DNA of 64,000 nucleotides from Proteiniphilum acetatigenes DSM 18083. Its GTDB lineage: Bacteria > Bacteroidota > Bacteroidia > Bacteroidales > Dysgonomonadaceae. Every line of letters begins with the position of its first letter. The stretch's first letter is position 1. The stretch lies in contig NZ_KB905710.1 of assembly GCF_000380985.1 (NCBI RefSeq), forward strand, positions 1 through 64,000, in the 5' to 3' direction. Positions 36,468 through 44,777 of the stretch are shown here, piece by piece. Made by a program: the position numbers and the translations under genes. The notes beneath the pieces are model-generated. The model ran no database searches, was not told where the DNA came from, and worked only from the letters and a program-made list of their open reading frames with translations.

Positions 36468-37098
36468 CCAGATATTTGGAATTCATTTTTAAGATATGTG
36501 AAACATTCTTTGTAGTCAACTTAGCATTATAATGTATTTCCAATAACTCCAAAAAATAGTTATCGGAATTACTATTTCCATATCCGAAGCTAGTAGTATA
36601 ATTTTTCTCTTTAATTAAATCTAATACAATCCTTTTTTTTCTCAGCCCATGACAATTTCCTCCTTTAATCTTTCCCGTGAAAACCCCATTCTTTATTTCA
36701 TATATAGTTCCTATTAATTCCATCCCGTTTATATCGCACCATTTTTTCAACCAAATCGAAGAAGATGCTGTCAATATAATGATTCTATCATTCCTTTTTT
36801 TATGCCATTCTATAAGTTTAATTGCATCTCTTCGACAAATATATGGCAACTTCTTCTCACAAAATTCATTTCCTTTTTTAATCAAATATGATTCTGGTTT
36901 ATTCTTAAAAAAAAAGGAAAATAAGCGTTCTTTCAATTTAAAATTAGGATATATTCTAAAAAAATATAACAACGTAAATGGTATTAAACTCAATATTCCC
37001 TTATAAAAATGACTACCTTCACAGAATTTTATAAATTCAAAAAATGTATTTTTGAAAGTTATAGTACCATCCATATCAAAAACAGCAATACCTTTCAT
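36445..37098 (-). CDS. HAD-IB family phosphatase
   Basis: 217 residues, SerB-like HAD subfamily IB. Motif I FDMDGT with Asp8 and Asp10, motif II in IILTASSS, a Lys in the cap-proximal region and motif IV GYGNSNSDNYFL. In this setting, next to a UbiA-type transferase and DprE1/DprE2 homologues, it is a good candidate for removing the 5-phosphate from polyprenyl-phosphoryl-5-phosphoribose. Mycobacteria use a different phosphatase family for that step. The residues 40-75 are strongly hydrophobic, a possible membrane-contact cap. AT-rich compared with the leu genes. Confidence 0.8.
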   Translation of the reverse strand: MKGIAVFDMDGTITFKNTFFEFIKFCEGSHFYKGILSLIPFTLLYFFRIYPNFKLKERLFSFFFKNKPESYLIKKGNEFCEKKLPYICRRDAIKLIEWHKKRNDRIIILTASSSIWLKKWCDINGMELIGTIYEIKNGVFTGKIKGGNCHGLRKKRIVLDLIKEKNYTTSFGYGNSNSDNYFLELLEIHYNAKLTTKNVSHILKMNSKYLDDEKSYS

Positions 37099-37107
37099 AG
37101 ATTATCA

Positions 37108-37848
37108 TTATAAACTTAATTTTTTAAATATTTTCTCAGGAATCAATTTTATTATACAAGTGATCATCTTCCAGATTCCTAATACATAAATTTTTTCTTT
37201 CTTCCTTTTGTAAGCAATGTATATGGTTTTTGCAACTGTCGACGGTTGTGCTGTTAAAATAGAAGGAGTTTTTAAATGAGAAATCATCTTAGTGTCTATA
37301 TATCCTGGTATTACAGTTATTATATTCACGTGTGATTTAGAAAGCCTATTTCTCAATCCACTTAAATATGCTGTAAATCCAGCTTTAGCACTCCCATAAA
37401 TATAATTATTCCCTCTCCCTCTTTCACCGGCAACAGAAGAGATTCCTATGATTGTACCAGCATGGTCGTCTTCCATTATATTTGCCAGTATATTTAAAAT
37501 GGAAACATGAGCTACATAGTTATTATTAATTATAGCTAATGATTCGTTAAAATTGCCTAAAGCTTTATTATGATCCCCTAAATATCCAAAGACAGAAACA
37601 ACAACATCAGGAAACATAGGCAGTGATTTTACAAACTCCATGTGATTCTCAAATTCATTTCCATCGAATAAGAGATTAAAAGTTTTGACATCATTTTTAA
37701 TTGAAATATCAGCCGACAATCTTTGCTGATAATCTGTAATTTTTCTGGCAGCTAATTGGATGTCGAATCCCTCTTTTGCAAATTTATATGCAATAGCTTC
37801 ACCCAAATCCGAATTTGAACCAAGAATCAAACAGGTTTTATTGGCCAT
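37108..37848 (-). CDS. DprE2-like SDR (polyprenyl-phosphoryl-2-ketoribose reductase)
   Basis: 246 residues. Rossmann start LILGSNSDLGEAIAYKFA; catalytic ISSVAGERGRGNNYIYGSAKAGF with the Ser, Tyr and Lys of SDRs. The block AGERGRGNNYIYGS closely follows the corresponding part of mycobacterial DprE2 (AGERVRRANFVYGS), as does the C-terminal IPEKIFKKL. DprE2 reduces the 2-keto intermediate to the arabinose epimer, working with DprE1. The gene lies 33 bases after the DprE1-like gene. Confidence 0.83.
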   Translation of the reverse strand: MANKTCLILGSNSDLGEAIAYKFAKEGFDIQLAARKITDYQQRLSADISIKNDVKTFNLLFDGNEFENHMEFVKSLPMFPDVVVSVFGYLGDHNKALGNFNESLAIINNNYVAHVSILNILANIMEDDHAGTIIGISSVAGERGRGNNYIYGSAKAGFTAYLSGLRNRLSKSHVNIITVIPGYIDTKMISHLKTPSILTAQPSTVAKTIYIAYKRKKEKIYVLGIWKMITCIIKLIPEKIFKKLSL

Positions 37849-37881
37849 TTCATCAAAGATTTTATATTATTACTGTATCTT

Positions 37882-39195
37882 CTATATATCTAGTCTTGTA
37901 GACTGGAGAGATTGAAATTTATTAGGATGAGTAAAATCAGTATTGTACATTTCTTTAAACAGATTTTTTGGGATTAGAAGATCTTTTGTTAAGTATATTT
38001 TCCCTTCGTATTTGAGTACCAGTGTGTGTAGCTGATTGATTAAATCAATATTTTGACGATTTAATTTAAAATCAAGGGCTAATGTATAGCCTGGCATTGG
38101 GAACGAAATAGGTGCTGCATACTCGCATTTATCTCCCATAATTTTAAGAATAGCCAATGGAGAAAAACAAGATGAACTTACAATTTTATCGATGATATTT
38201 TTTATGCCTTCCTTACCCTTTGTAAATGGAATTACAAATTGGAATTGAGTGAATCCTTTTTTGCCATACACCCTATTCCAATTGCTGATACTATCCAAGG
38301 GATAAAAAAAACTATTATAGTGAATTAAAAAATTACTTTCTTTCTTTATTTGTTTATTATAATATATGGAGTTCCAATTGCTTATAAACTGTTTATTTAA
38401 TATAAACGAAGGAAACGTGAAAGGCACATTTATTAACGGGTTAGATCTCTGTACTTTTAATGGATTATTTTTTTTATCCACAGGTAAATCCTTTAACAGA
38501 GCATGTTCTCCCAACAAAAGGATAGATTTTCTGGTTGAATTTTTCATCGAGTTGCAATTAAGCCAAGCTACAGAATAAGTATAAAAATTATATTCTTCTA
38601 ATTTATCCAATAGTTCATCCACTCCTTTTATTTTTATAGATTTTTGTTTTAGATAAGCTGTCTCTATTTTCCTAAGTTTTAAAGTGACGGATACAATAAT
38701 TCCTGTCAGCCCCATTCCTCCAATTGTATTTGAGAACAATTGGGTATTGCGATTTCTAGAACATTCTATTAATTCCCCTTTTGCATTAATCAGTTCTATA
38801 TTCTCTATGTAAGATGAAAATGCGCCTTCCTTATGATGATTCTTTCCATGTACATTTGATGCTACGGCTCCTCCTAATGTAACGTATTTAGTCCCAGGTG
38901 TTACAGCAAGAAAAAAACCTTCAGGTACGATTAATTCCAAAAGGTCTTTTATTAAAATACCTGATTCTGCTTTTATAATGCCATTTTCAGAGTCGAAAGA
39001 GATAACTTTATTAAACCTTAAAGTTGAAATAATATGATCCTTATTAAGAGAACTATCCCCATAACAACGCCCATTACCTCTTGCTATCAAGTTGTTGCTA
39101 TTGACGATTATTTCATATAAATCGTCATAATCCTTTCGCTCTATCAAGTTTGTTTTAATACAAGGGTATAATCCCCAATTACAAATTTTTTCCAT
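37882..39195 (-). CDS. DprE1-like FAD-dependent oxidase (polyprenyl-phosphoryl-ribose 2'-epimerase, oxidising subunit)
   Basis: 437 residues. FAD PCMH fold: RGNGRCYGD at 39-47, PGTKYVTLGGAVASNVHGKNHH with the HGKNHH block at 116-121, GGMGLTGII, and in the substrate domain SFFYPLDSISNWNRVYGKKGFTQFQFVIP (shown in pieces: FYPLDSISNWNRVYGK). These are the hallmarks of decaprenyl-phosphoryl-beta-D-ribose 2-epimerase DprE1. It oxidises the C2 hydroxyl of the lipid-linked ribose. It overlaps the UbiA-type gene by 17 bases. A sugar dehydrogenase of other specificity is possible, but the partners argue for DprE1. Confidence 0.85.
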   Translation of the reverse strand: MEKICNWGLYPCIKTNLIERKDYDDLYEIIVNSNNLIARGNGRCYGDSSLNKDHIISTLRFNKVISFDSENGIIKAESGILIKDLLELIVPEGFFLAVTPGTKYVTLGGAVASNVHGKNHHKEGAFSSYIENIELINAKGELIECSRNRNTQLFSNTIGGMGLTGIIVSVTLKLRKIETAYLKQKSIKIKGVDELLDKLEEYNFYTYSVAWLNCNSMKNSTRKSILLLGEHALLKDLPVDKKNNPLKVQRSNPLINVPFTFPSFILNKQFISNWNSIYYNKQIKKESNFLIHYNSFFYPLDSISNWNRVYGKKGFTQFQFVIPFTKGKEGIKNIIDKIVSSSCFSPLAILKIMGDKCEYAAPISFPMPGYTLALDFKLNRQNIDLINQLHTLVLKYEGKIYLTKDLLIPKNLFKEMYNTDFTHPNKFQSLQSTRLDI

Positions 39196-40060
39196 ATAAA
39201 ATAATCGTAAAGATAAAAAACCAGATAATAATTACAATCTTTAAATATAAATCTTTCATTAGAATATTCATAGGACAACCCGATTTTCTTTCAACTATGG
39301 AAAGCTGTATATAACGCATAATGCCTATAAAGACAGGGATAGACGTAAGGTATAATTTATTCGAACCTATTCTTTCAATCACATCCTCAGAAACCGTATA
39401 GAGGATATATGTAATAAGAGTGACAGAAAAACCGATTGTTTCGGCCACATCCATAAAAACTATATTATATTCTTTTTGTACGTCCCGGTATATATACTTT
39501 TGCGATAATATAAGATCATCTCTTCGTTTGGCAAAAGCAATAGATACGGTGAGGAAAAATACAATAATCAGTATCCAATGACTGACAAATATGTCACTCA
39601 TAACCCCGCCGCTTTTTATTCTTAAAATGTATCCAAGACCTATGCATGATACATCGACGATTGGGATTTTTTTTAACGATACAGAATATGATAAATTTAA
39701 TGCTATATATAATATTACATATAAGCCGGAAGATTTCAGATAAGGAAATAACGAAATGAATATGATCAATAAAATAAAAGCGATAATTAAGGTTTGCTTT
39801 TTAGTGAAAAAGCCGCTTGCCAGCGGTCTTGTGAATTTTATTGGATGGTATTTATCCTTTTCAACATCCAGAACGTCATTGACAATATATATGATGGAGC
39901 AGGCCAAACAAAAAGAGGAAAAAAGAATGAATAAATCATATATTGTGTTTAACGGAAGATCGAAAATTCTGCCGGAAAAAAAAGCCGGAATAAATATCAT
40001 TCCATTTTTAATCCAATGATCTACCCTTATTAATTTAAGAAATTGGGAAATAGTTTTCAT
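39179..40060 (-). CDS. UbiA-family prenyltransferase, polyprenyl-phosphate phosphoribosyltransferase-like
   Basis: 293 residues, about eight membrane spans. The first aspartate motif NDVLDVEKD lies at 61-69 followed by HPIKFTRPLASG, the form seen in decaprenyl-phosphate phosphoribosyltransferase (Rv3806c type) and not in quinone prenyltransferases; the second motif region is FAKRRDD. The expected reaction joins phosphoribosyl pyrophosphate to polyprenyl phosphate. It overlaps the GT22 gene by four bases. Confidence 0.84.
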   Translation of the reverse strand: MKTISQFLKLIRVDHWIKNGMIFIPAFFSGRIFDLPLNTIYDLFILFSSFCLACSIIYIVNDVLDVEKDKYHPIKFTRPLASGFFTKKQTLIIAFILLIIFISLFPYLKSSGLYVILYIALNLSYSVSLKKIPIVDVSCIGLGYILRIKSGGVMSDIFVSHWILIIVFFLTVSIAFAKRRDDLILSQKYIYRDVQKEYNIVFMDVAETIGFSVTLITYILYTVSEDVIERIGSNKLYLTSIPVFIGIMRYIQLSIVERKSGCPMNILMKDLYLKIVIIIWFFIFTIILYGKNL

Positions 40061-41598
40061 GGTAATATGTAACTGATTTTTTCGTAATCTGTTATAAACG
40101 GATTGGGAGTGTATAAGAGCAATACAGAATTTTCATCATACACTTTATATAGTTTGTTAAAAAAGCTCATCCAAGTTGGGATACTTTCATGTTCAATTTT
40201 ATATCCGGATGTTTCAAGAAGTTCGCGTTCATGAAAATATCCTTTTGGAATAGTCACTATTGCATTATCCGGTATATCATTCAGAAACTCTGTATCAATA
40301 AAATGAAGGTTTACTTCATCATCCATATAGAATCTTTGAATCCAGCCTTTGGCATTCCCGATAGAATACGGTCCATAATAGGTACTGTAAATATCTATTG
40401 GATTACCCTTATAATAAGTTTTCTGGATATATTCAGCTAAATTTACAGCCCCGCTACCTGCGGGTTTGAAGATCATAAATAATCCCCCCGCATTTACTAT
40501 TATCACTGCGAAAATAAATGAGTGGAACATAACTTGGAAATATCTTTTCTTGATTTTATATATTATTCTCTGATAAGTCCAGATAAGTAAGATGGGGGCA
40601 AAATTAATTATCGGGAAAAAATACCGAATTTCTTTATGGCCTATGAAAGAGTGAATTACCAAATATGGTAAAATGCACCACAGAATAATATTTTTATAAT
40701 CATAAAATAATAAGTAAATCAGAGAAAACAAAATGGAAATACCAATAATTAATGTAGGCGCTGTTACAATTTTCTGAATATAATAATACCAGGGCTCTAA
40801 TCCATAAAAGTTTACTACATTGTCAATAAGATCAACCTTAAAATAATTATAAGGTGCAAAAACAAATTCTCCATAATAAATTGTATCTAACAGGGTACAT
40901 AAGAATACAATTGTAAATAGCCCACCCAGGACAAAGAAAAGATCCCTGAATCTGATTTTTTTAATTAATAATAACCATAATAGTAGACCTGTTACACAAA
41001 GTCCCATCTGGAAACGAAATTCAAAGCTTAATCCGAATAATACGCCTATAAGAAAAAAATAAATGTTGGTATGTCTATTTAATTGGATTAAACCTACAGA
41101 AACTAAGAGACATAAACCAGCCCATACTTCAGATGAGAAACGCACATTAATTGAGGGAAGAAACCATAGTACAAAAGATAAAAAGGAAAAGACCGTATAG
41201 AACCTTCTTTCTATAGTAGGCCTGAAACAACGGATAAAAAAGGAAATGGAAAAAACAGATAAAATTGCTGTTATTCCTCTTAATATCATTGCCAAAACAT
41301 ACGGGTTATTCAGATTAAATAAAGAAAAGAAGTAAAAAATACATAGAGCAATATACGGTTGTAATGACGAACGAATTTGTGAATCATATTCCCATGCCAA
41401 ATCATAACCGGTATTCCATCCCGCTTTTAATCCGGCAAATTCAATTAACTGGAAATGTTCATCGGGATGATGGAAGCCGTTACTATAGAAAATAGATAAG
41501 GTGTATATGACTATAATGATATATATATTAAAAGATTTAATATACGTTATCTGGTTCTTTTTTAGATTTTGTACCATATATACTAAAATTGACTTCAT
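40057..41598 (-). CDS. GT22-type GT-C glycosyltransferase (GPI/Alg9 mannosyltransferase-like)
   Basis: 513 residues, about ten membrane spans. Family GT22 signs: HPDEHFQ at 44-50 (the first-loop acidic motif), WEYDSQIRSSLQP shortly after, FEFRFQMG, and the GHKEIRYFFP box. GT22 enzymes of eukaryotic GPI and N-glycan synthesis use dolichyl-phosphate mannose on the lumenal side; here a polyprenyl-phosphate sugar is expected on the periplasmic side. The start overlaps the DUF1573 gene by 62 bases; a second ATG at codon 8 would still overlap by 41. Confidence 0.82.
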   Translation of the reverse strand: MKSILVYMVQNLKKNQITYIKSFNIYIIIVIYTLSIFYSNGFHHPDEHFQLIEFAGLKAGWNTGYDLAWEYDSQIRSSLQPYIALCIFYFFSLFNLNNPYVLAMILRGITAILSVFSISFFIRCFRPTIERRFYTVFSFLSFVLWFLPSINVRFSSEVWAGLCLLVSVGLIQLNRHTNIYFFLIGVLFGLSFEFRFQMGLCVTGLLLWLLLIKKIRFRDLFFVLGGLFTIVFLCTLLDTIYYGEFVFAPYNYFKVDLIDNVVNFYGLEPWYYYIQKIVTAPTLIIGISILFSLIYLLFYDYKNIILWCILPYLVIHSFIGHKEIRYFFPIINFAPILLIWTYQRIIYKIKKRYFQVMFHSFIFAVIIVNAGGLFMIFKPAGSGAVNLAEYIQKTYYKGNPIDIYSTYYGPYSIGNAKGWIQRFYMDDEVNLHFIDTEFLNDIPDNAIVTIPKGYFHERELLETSGYKIEHESIPTWMSFFNKLYKVYDENSVLLLYTPNPFITDYEKISYILP

Positions 41599-42019
41599 CG
41601 TTACTCACAATACCCTTGATAGTTACTAAGATCGGAGATTCATACCCGTAAAAATATATAAACACCACCCTCTCGATATAACCGTAATCCAACTCTGTTG
41701 GGGTGAAATTTAATTTAATCACAGAACTTTCTTTAGGCTCTAAAATAAACGGAGTGTTAGAAATCTTACTGATAAGGCACTTACAACTGGTTTGAATTTG
41801 TGCTACCTGTATTTTGTTTTCACTTAAATTTTTTAACGGAATATCTATGTCAAACTTATTTTTTTTATTTCGAGATGTAATTATTTTTCCAAAATCTACT
41901 TCTGTTGGTATTTCTATTTGGAGAACATTCGTTTTTCTCGAATTACATCCTGAAATCGTAATACAAATAACTGATAATATTAGAAAGCACTTATATATTT
42001 TGTGTTTATTTTCTTGCAT
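41537..42019 (-). CDS. DUF1573 lipoprotein
   Basis: 160 residues, lipobox ISGC with Cys25. One DUF1573 (immunoglobulin-like, ASH/MSP-related) domain: FGKI, the conserved SCKCLISKISNTPFILEPKESSVIKLNFTP-type region with the Cys pair, and a closing strand ILVTIKGIV. In Bacteroidales such proteins accompany NVEALA peptides and propeller lipoproteins. Overlaps its neighbours on both sides (14 and 62 bases). Role unknown. Confidence 0.82.
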   Translation of the reverse strand: MQENKHKIYKCFLILSVICITISGCNSRKTNVLQIEIPTEVDFGKIITSRNKKNKFDIDIPLKNLSENKIQVAQIQTSCKCLISKISNTPFILEPKESSVIKLNFTPTELDYGYIERVVFIYFYGYESPILVTIKGIVSNDEVNFSIYGTKSKKEPDNVY

Positions 42020-43214
42020 CTTGTACTATTTGTTGTATGTTGATAAATACGATTATTGGATTACCATCTTCCTCAAATTCCGAACGAATCTCTTTTATTG
42101 ATTCATTCTCACTTATTATATCTTCGTTAACTTCTTTAAAACCATCTCTTAGCATAAAAACTGCGACGAAATATTTATTTGTACTGGCTTTAAAGTTTCC
42201 AAAAGAAACTATGTCAGCTATGGGATATTTATAAAATTCTTTATCTAAAGTTATTGAAAAGTTTTGGTTATATTGTAAATCTCTAAATATGTGATAAATC
42301 TTATTTTTATGATAATTATTGTATAATAGGTATAAATATTCATCTGTAGATAATATCTGTTCTAATCCTAATGAATAATTATCTTTCTTTAAATTACTAT
42401 CGAAATCCAATATTGTTCCTGTTTCGTTTCTACCTGAAAATTTTGTATTTTTATTAATCTGTTTCAAATGAGTACTCACTAATAGATATGGGTTAATGTT
42501 ATTATTATGATATTTTTGAACAATGTCTGAATATTGTGTAAGAATAAAACAGGTGTCTTGAACCATTGTGACCCTAGGAAAGCCATATTTCATTGAAACG
42601 TTATTAGTAGCTAGATAGGGGAAAACTTTCCTTTCCAATTTCATGTTTTCTTCATCTACCAGTAAGTATTCATATTTATTTCTTGGCTCGTTGTAGGTTG
42701 TGAGTACTAATTTGTTCTCATCGCTCAGTAGGTCTACATCATAGAATTCAGAGATCGAGTTATCGTACTTAATTTTATCAAGTAATATCCCATTATAGGA
42801 GTATTTGAAGACAGTTTGTCTAAGAATATCAAAAATTGCTATATATTTTTTAATTGGGTGTACGTAAAAACTAACAATGCTTAATTGCTCATTTGGGCCT
42901 CCACCTTTTTCTCCAATCGTATTTAAAAAAGTGCCATTTGTATCAAATACAAATATCTTATTATTAGAATCTAAAATAAATATTTGATTATCTTTGACAA
43001 CCAATTTTTCAATATTGTTTCCAATTAAACAATTTTCGTTAGTCTCTAATTGAATATAAGTGGAATTTTTTATAAAATTACCGGGGGTGATTTTAATTTC
43101 TTCAAGTTCTTCAATATCAATGATCAAATCAATAGATTGCCTTTCTTGTTTGGGATTACAAGACAAAATCAATCCGTTTAGTATAAGAATGAGAATATAT
43201 TTTTTCATTTTCAA
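42006..43214 (-). CDS. 6-bladed beta-propeller lipoprotein
   Basis: 402 residues. Lipobox LILSC with Cys19 places it on the membrane surface. The N-terminal IQLETNENCLIGN block, IFVFDTNGTFLNTIGEKGGGPNE and repeated FxxDILxxxVFKYSxxG strands are typical of the Bacteroidales 6-bladed propeller family. No catalytic residues visible; such proteins probably bind ligands or partners. The ETNENCLIG segment serves as reference for the TGA-interrupted homologue at 62332. Spacing to the protease gene is 13 bases. Confidence 0.87.
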   Translation of the reverse strand: MKMKKYILILILNGLILSCNPKQERQSIDLIIDIEELEEIKITPGNFIKNSTYIQLETNENCLIGNNIEKLVVKDNQIFILDSNNKIFVFDTNGTFLNTIGEKGGGPNEQLSIVSFYVHPIKKYIAIFDILRQTVFKYSYNGILLDKIKYDNSISEFYDVDLLSDENKLVLTTYNEPRNKYEYLLVDEENMKLERKVFPYLATNNVSMKYGFPRVTMVQDTCFILTQYSDIVQKYHNNNINPYLLVSTHLKQINKNTKFSGRNETGTILDFDSNLKKDNYSLGLEQILSTDEYLYLLYNNYHKNKIYHIFRDLQYNQNFSITLDKEFYKYPIADIVSFGNFKASTNKYFVAVFMLRDGFKEVNEDIISENESIKEIRSEFEEDGNPIIVFINIQQIVQDARK

Positions 43215-43227
43215 AGATTTATATTTG

Positions 43228-44592
43228 TTATTTTTTTAATTGAATAAACATTTTATTCAGATTCAATGTGATCTTACTAAATTTATTAATGAAATCCGTT
43301 CCTAAAGAGCCATCAGCAGAGGGATCTTCCATAAAATAGTCTACAGTATAAATGGGGATATTTTTAAGAGAGAAAAATGTTTCACCAATTAATAATGCAA
43401 GTGAAGGCATTTGATAAATAGTATCGGACTTAATGGCTCCTACTCCGAAGGAATAAGTGAGTTTTTTCTCTAACGTTGTTTCTATTTCATTTCTATTTTT
43501 TAAATAATAGGATTTGAACATATGACTATTACTATTTCCCGTGTCAAGATGAAATGTAATAAGATCATCTTCACTAAAGGCTTTAACGATAATATTATTT
43601 CTTTCGTCGAGTATAATATTCCGGCCTGAAATAGGTAATTCGCTTTCTTTCTGAGGGATTATTATCTTCTTGTCGGAGGGATATAATTGTATCTCTCCTA
43701 TTCTTTTTATAAAATCTATTCCTAAAACTCCATCAATATAGTCATTTATATTTTCATTTCTGAAAATACCGGATTTTTCCAAAAAATTATCACTGACTAC
43801 AATCAATAGATTATAAAGAGTTACTTCTCCCAATGAGATATTATCTAATATTGCTAAATTTCCCTGGCTTATCCCTGTACCTGATATATTTATCGAATCA
43901 TTCAGGTAATGTAAATTTATATTTTTTGAAGTATTATTAAAAATGCAAGTTGTTTCATATCCCGTATCTAGAATGAAGACATATTCTTTTCCTTGTATAA
44001 AAATTTTCACTACTCCTAGAGCACTTGTCATGTCGTGAATTGTGTCTTCATCTTTTCGAGAAGTAAAATCCATTTCTATTGTGCCGAAGGGAATTTCAAT
44101 ATTTTTTTCCGGCTTTATTACTTGGGTTTTCTCCTCATTACGTAGTGAATTATAAAAATTATACATTTCTTCAAATTTTTTTAATTCTTCTTGAGGCAAA
44201 TTTTCAGAAACTTGGTCTATAAAATTTTTCAATTCACCAGCTATAAAGCCGTACTCACCCTGATAAGCCAATAAAGATATTTTATATCGAAATAATTCTA
44301 CACTATTAGTAAAACCGATATTTTGTTGGTATTTATGTAGAAGGGTATCAATTGATGAAATCGCGGCCTCGTTTTGATTAAATTTGATATTTAACAAGGA
44401 TTCTGTAAGCCACTTAAGTTCAGGCGTTTTAATACTGTCTTGTATTTGAGGATATTCTTTCTCTAGAGCAAACCAGTTATTTTGTTTTAACAATTCGTGG
44501 ATAAAGATATCATATTTTTGAGCATTTAAATGCTCAAAAAATAATATAATTATAGAAAATATCATTACTTTTTTATTAATCTTACTTTTCAT
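43228..44592 (-). CDS. Double-domain retropepsin-like aspartic protease, secreted
   Basis: 454 residues with a signal peptide (core VMIFSIIILFFEHL, then AQ). Residues about 30-160 are helical and TPR-like. Two aspartyl-protease half domains follow, with catalytic Asp209 (ILDTGYETT) and Asp350 (HLDTGNSNS), each with its closing GVLGIDF (about 289-295) or GSLGTDF (about 437) motif. Proteins of this type may process surface or secreted peptides. Here it lies directly downstream of the Ser/Gly-rich peptide gene, separated from it by a large stem-loop. Confidence 0.85.
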   Translation of the reverse strand: MKSKINKKVMIFSIIILFFEHLNAQKYDIFIHELLKQNNWFALEKEYPQIQDSIKTPELKWLTESLLNIKFNQNEAAISSIDTLLHKYQQNIGFTNSVELFRYKISLLAYQGEYGFIAGELKNFIDQVSENLPQEELKKFEEMYNFYNSLRNEEKTQVIKPEKNIEIPFGTIEMDFTSRKDEDTIHDMTSALGVVKIFIQGKEYVFILDTGYETTCIFNNTSKNINLHYLNDSINISGTGISQGNLAILDNISLGEVTLYNLLIVVSDNFLEKSGIFRNENINDYIDGVLGIDFIKRIGEIQLYPSDKKIIIPQKESELPISGRNIILDERNNIIVKAFSEDDLITFHLDTGNSNSHMFKSYYLKNRNEIETTLEKKLTYSFGVGAIKSDTIYQMPSLALLIGETFFSLKNIPIYTVDYFMEDPSADGSLGTDFINKFSKITLNLNKMFIQLKK

Positions 44593-44616
44593 AACATTGT
44601 TGGATTGATTATCTTA

Positions 44617-44707
44617 AAAATGAGGCAAGGAAAATGCAAATAGAACTTTTAGGTAAACGTTATGGAAATATTTAGATTTCTAGTATTTACATTCCTTGCC
44701 TCATTTT
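44617..44707. promoter_or_regulatory. Large stem-loop between the Ser/Gly-rich peptide and protease genes
   Basis: Perfect 16-base arms AAAATGAGGCAAGGAA (44617-44632) and TTCCTTGCCTCATTTT (44692-44707), with imperfect pairing continuing inward for about eight more bases. The GC-richer arms stand out in AT-rich DNA. It sits in the only sizeable gap of the operon, so it may limit read-through from the peptide gene, stabilise its mRNA 3' end, or be a small MITE-like element. Confidence 0.7.
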
Positions 44708-44777
44708 GCTGTTTTGTAATTATATATTACAAGATCGTCTTTATTCTCTTAAGTATAAAAATACCTGAATAAATTTG

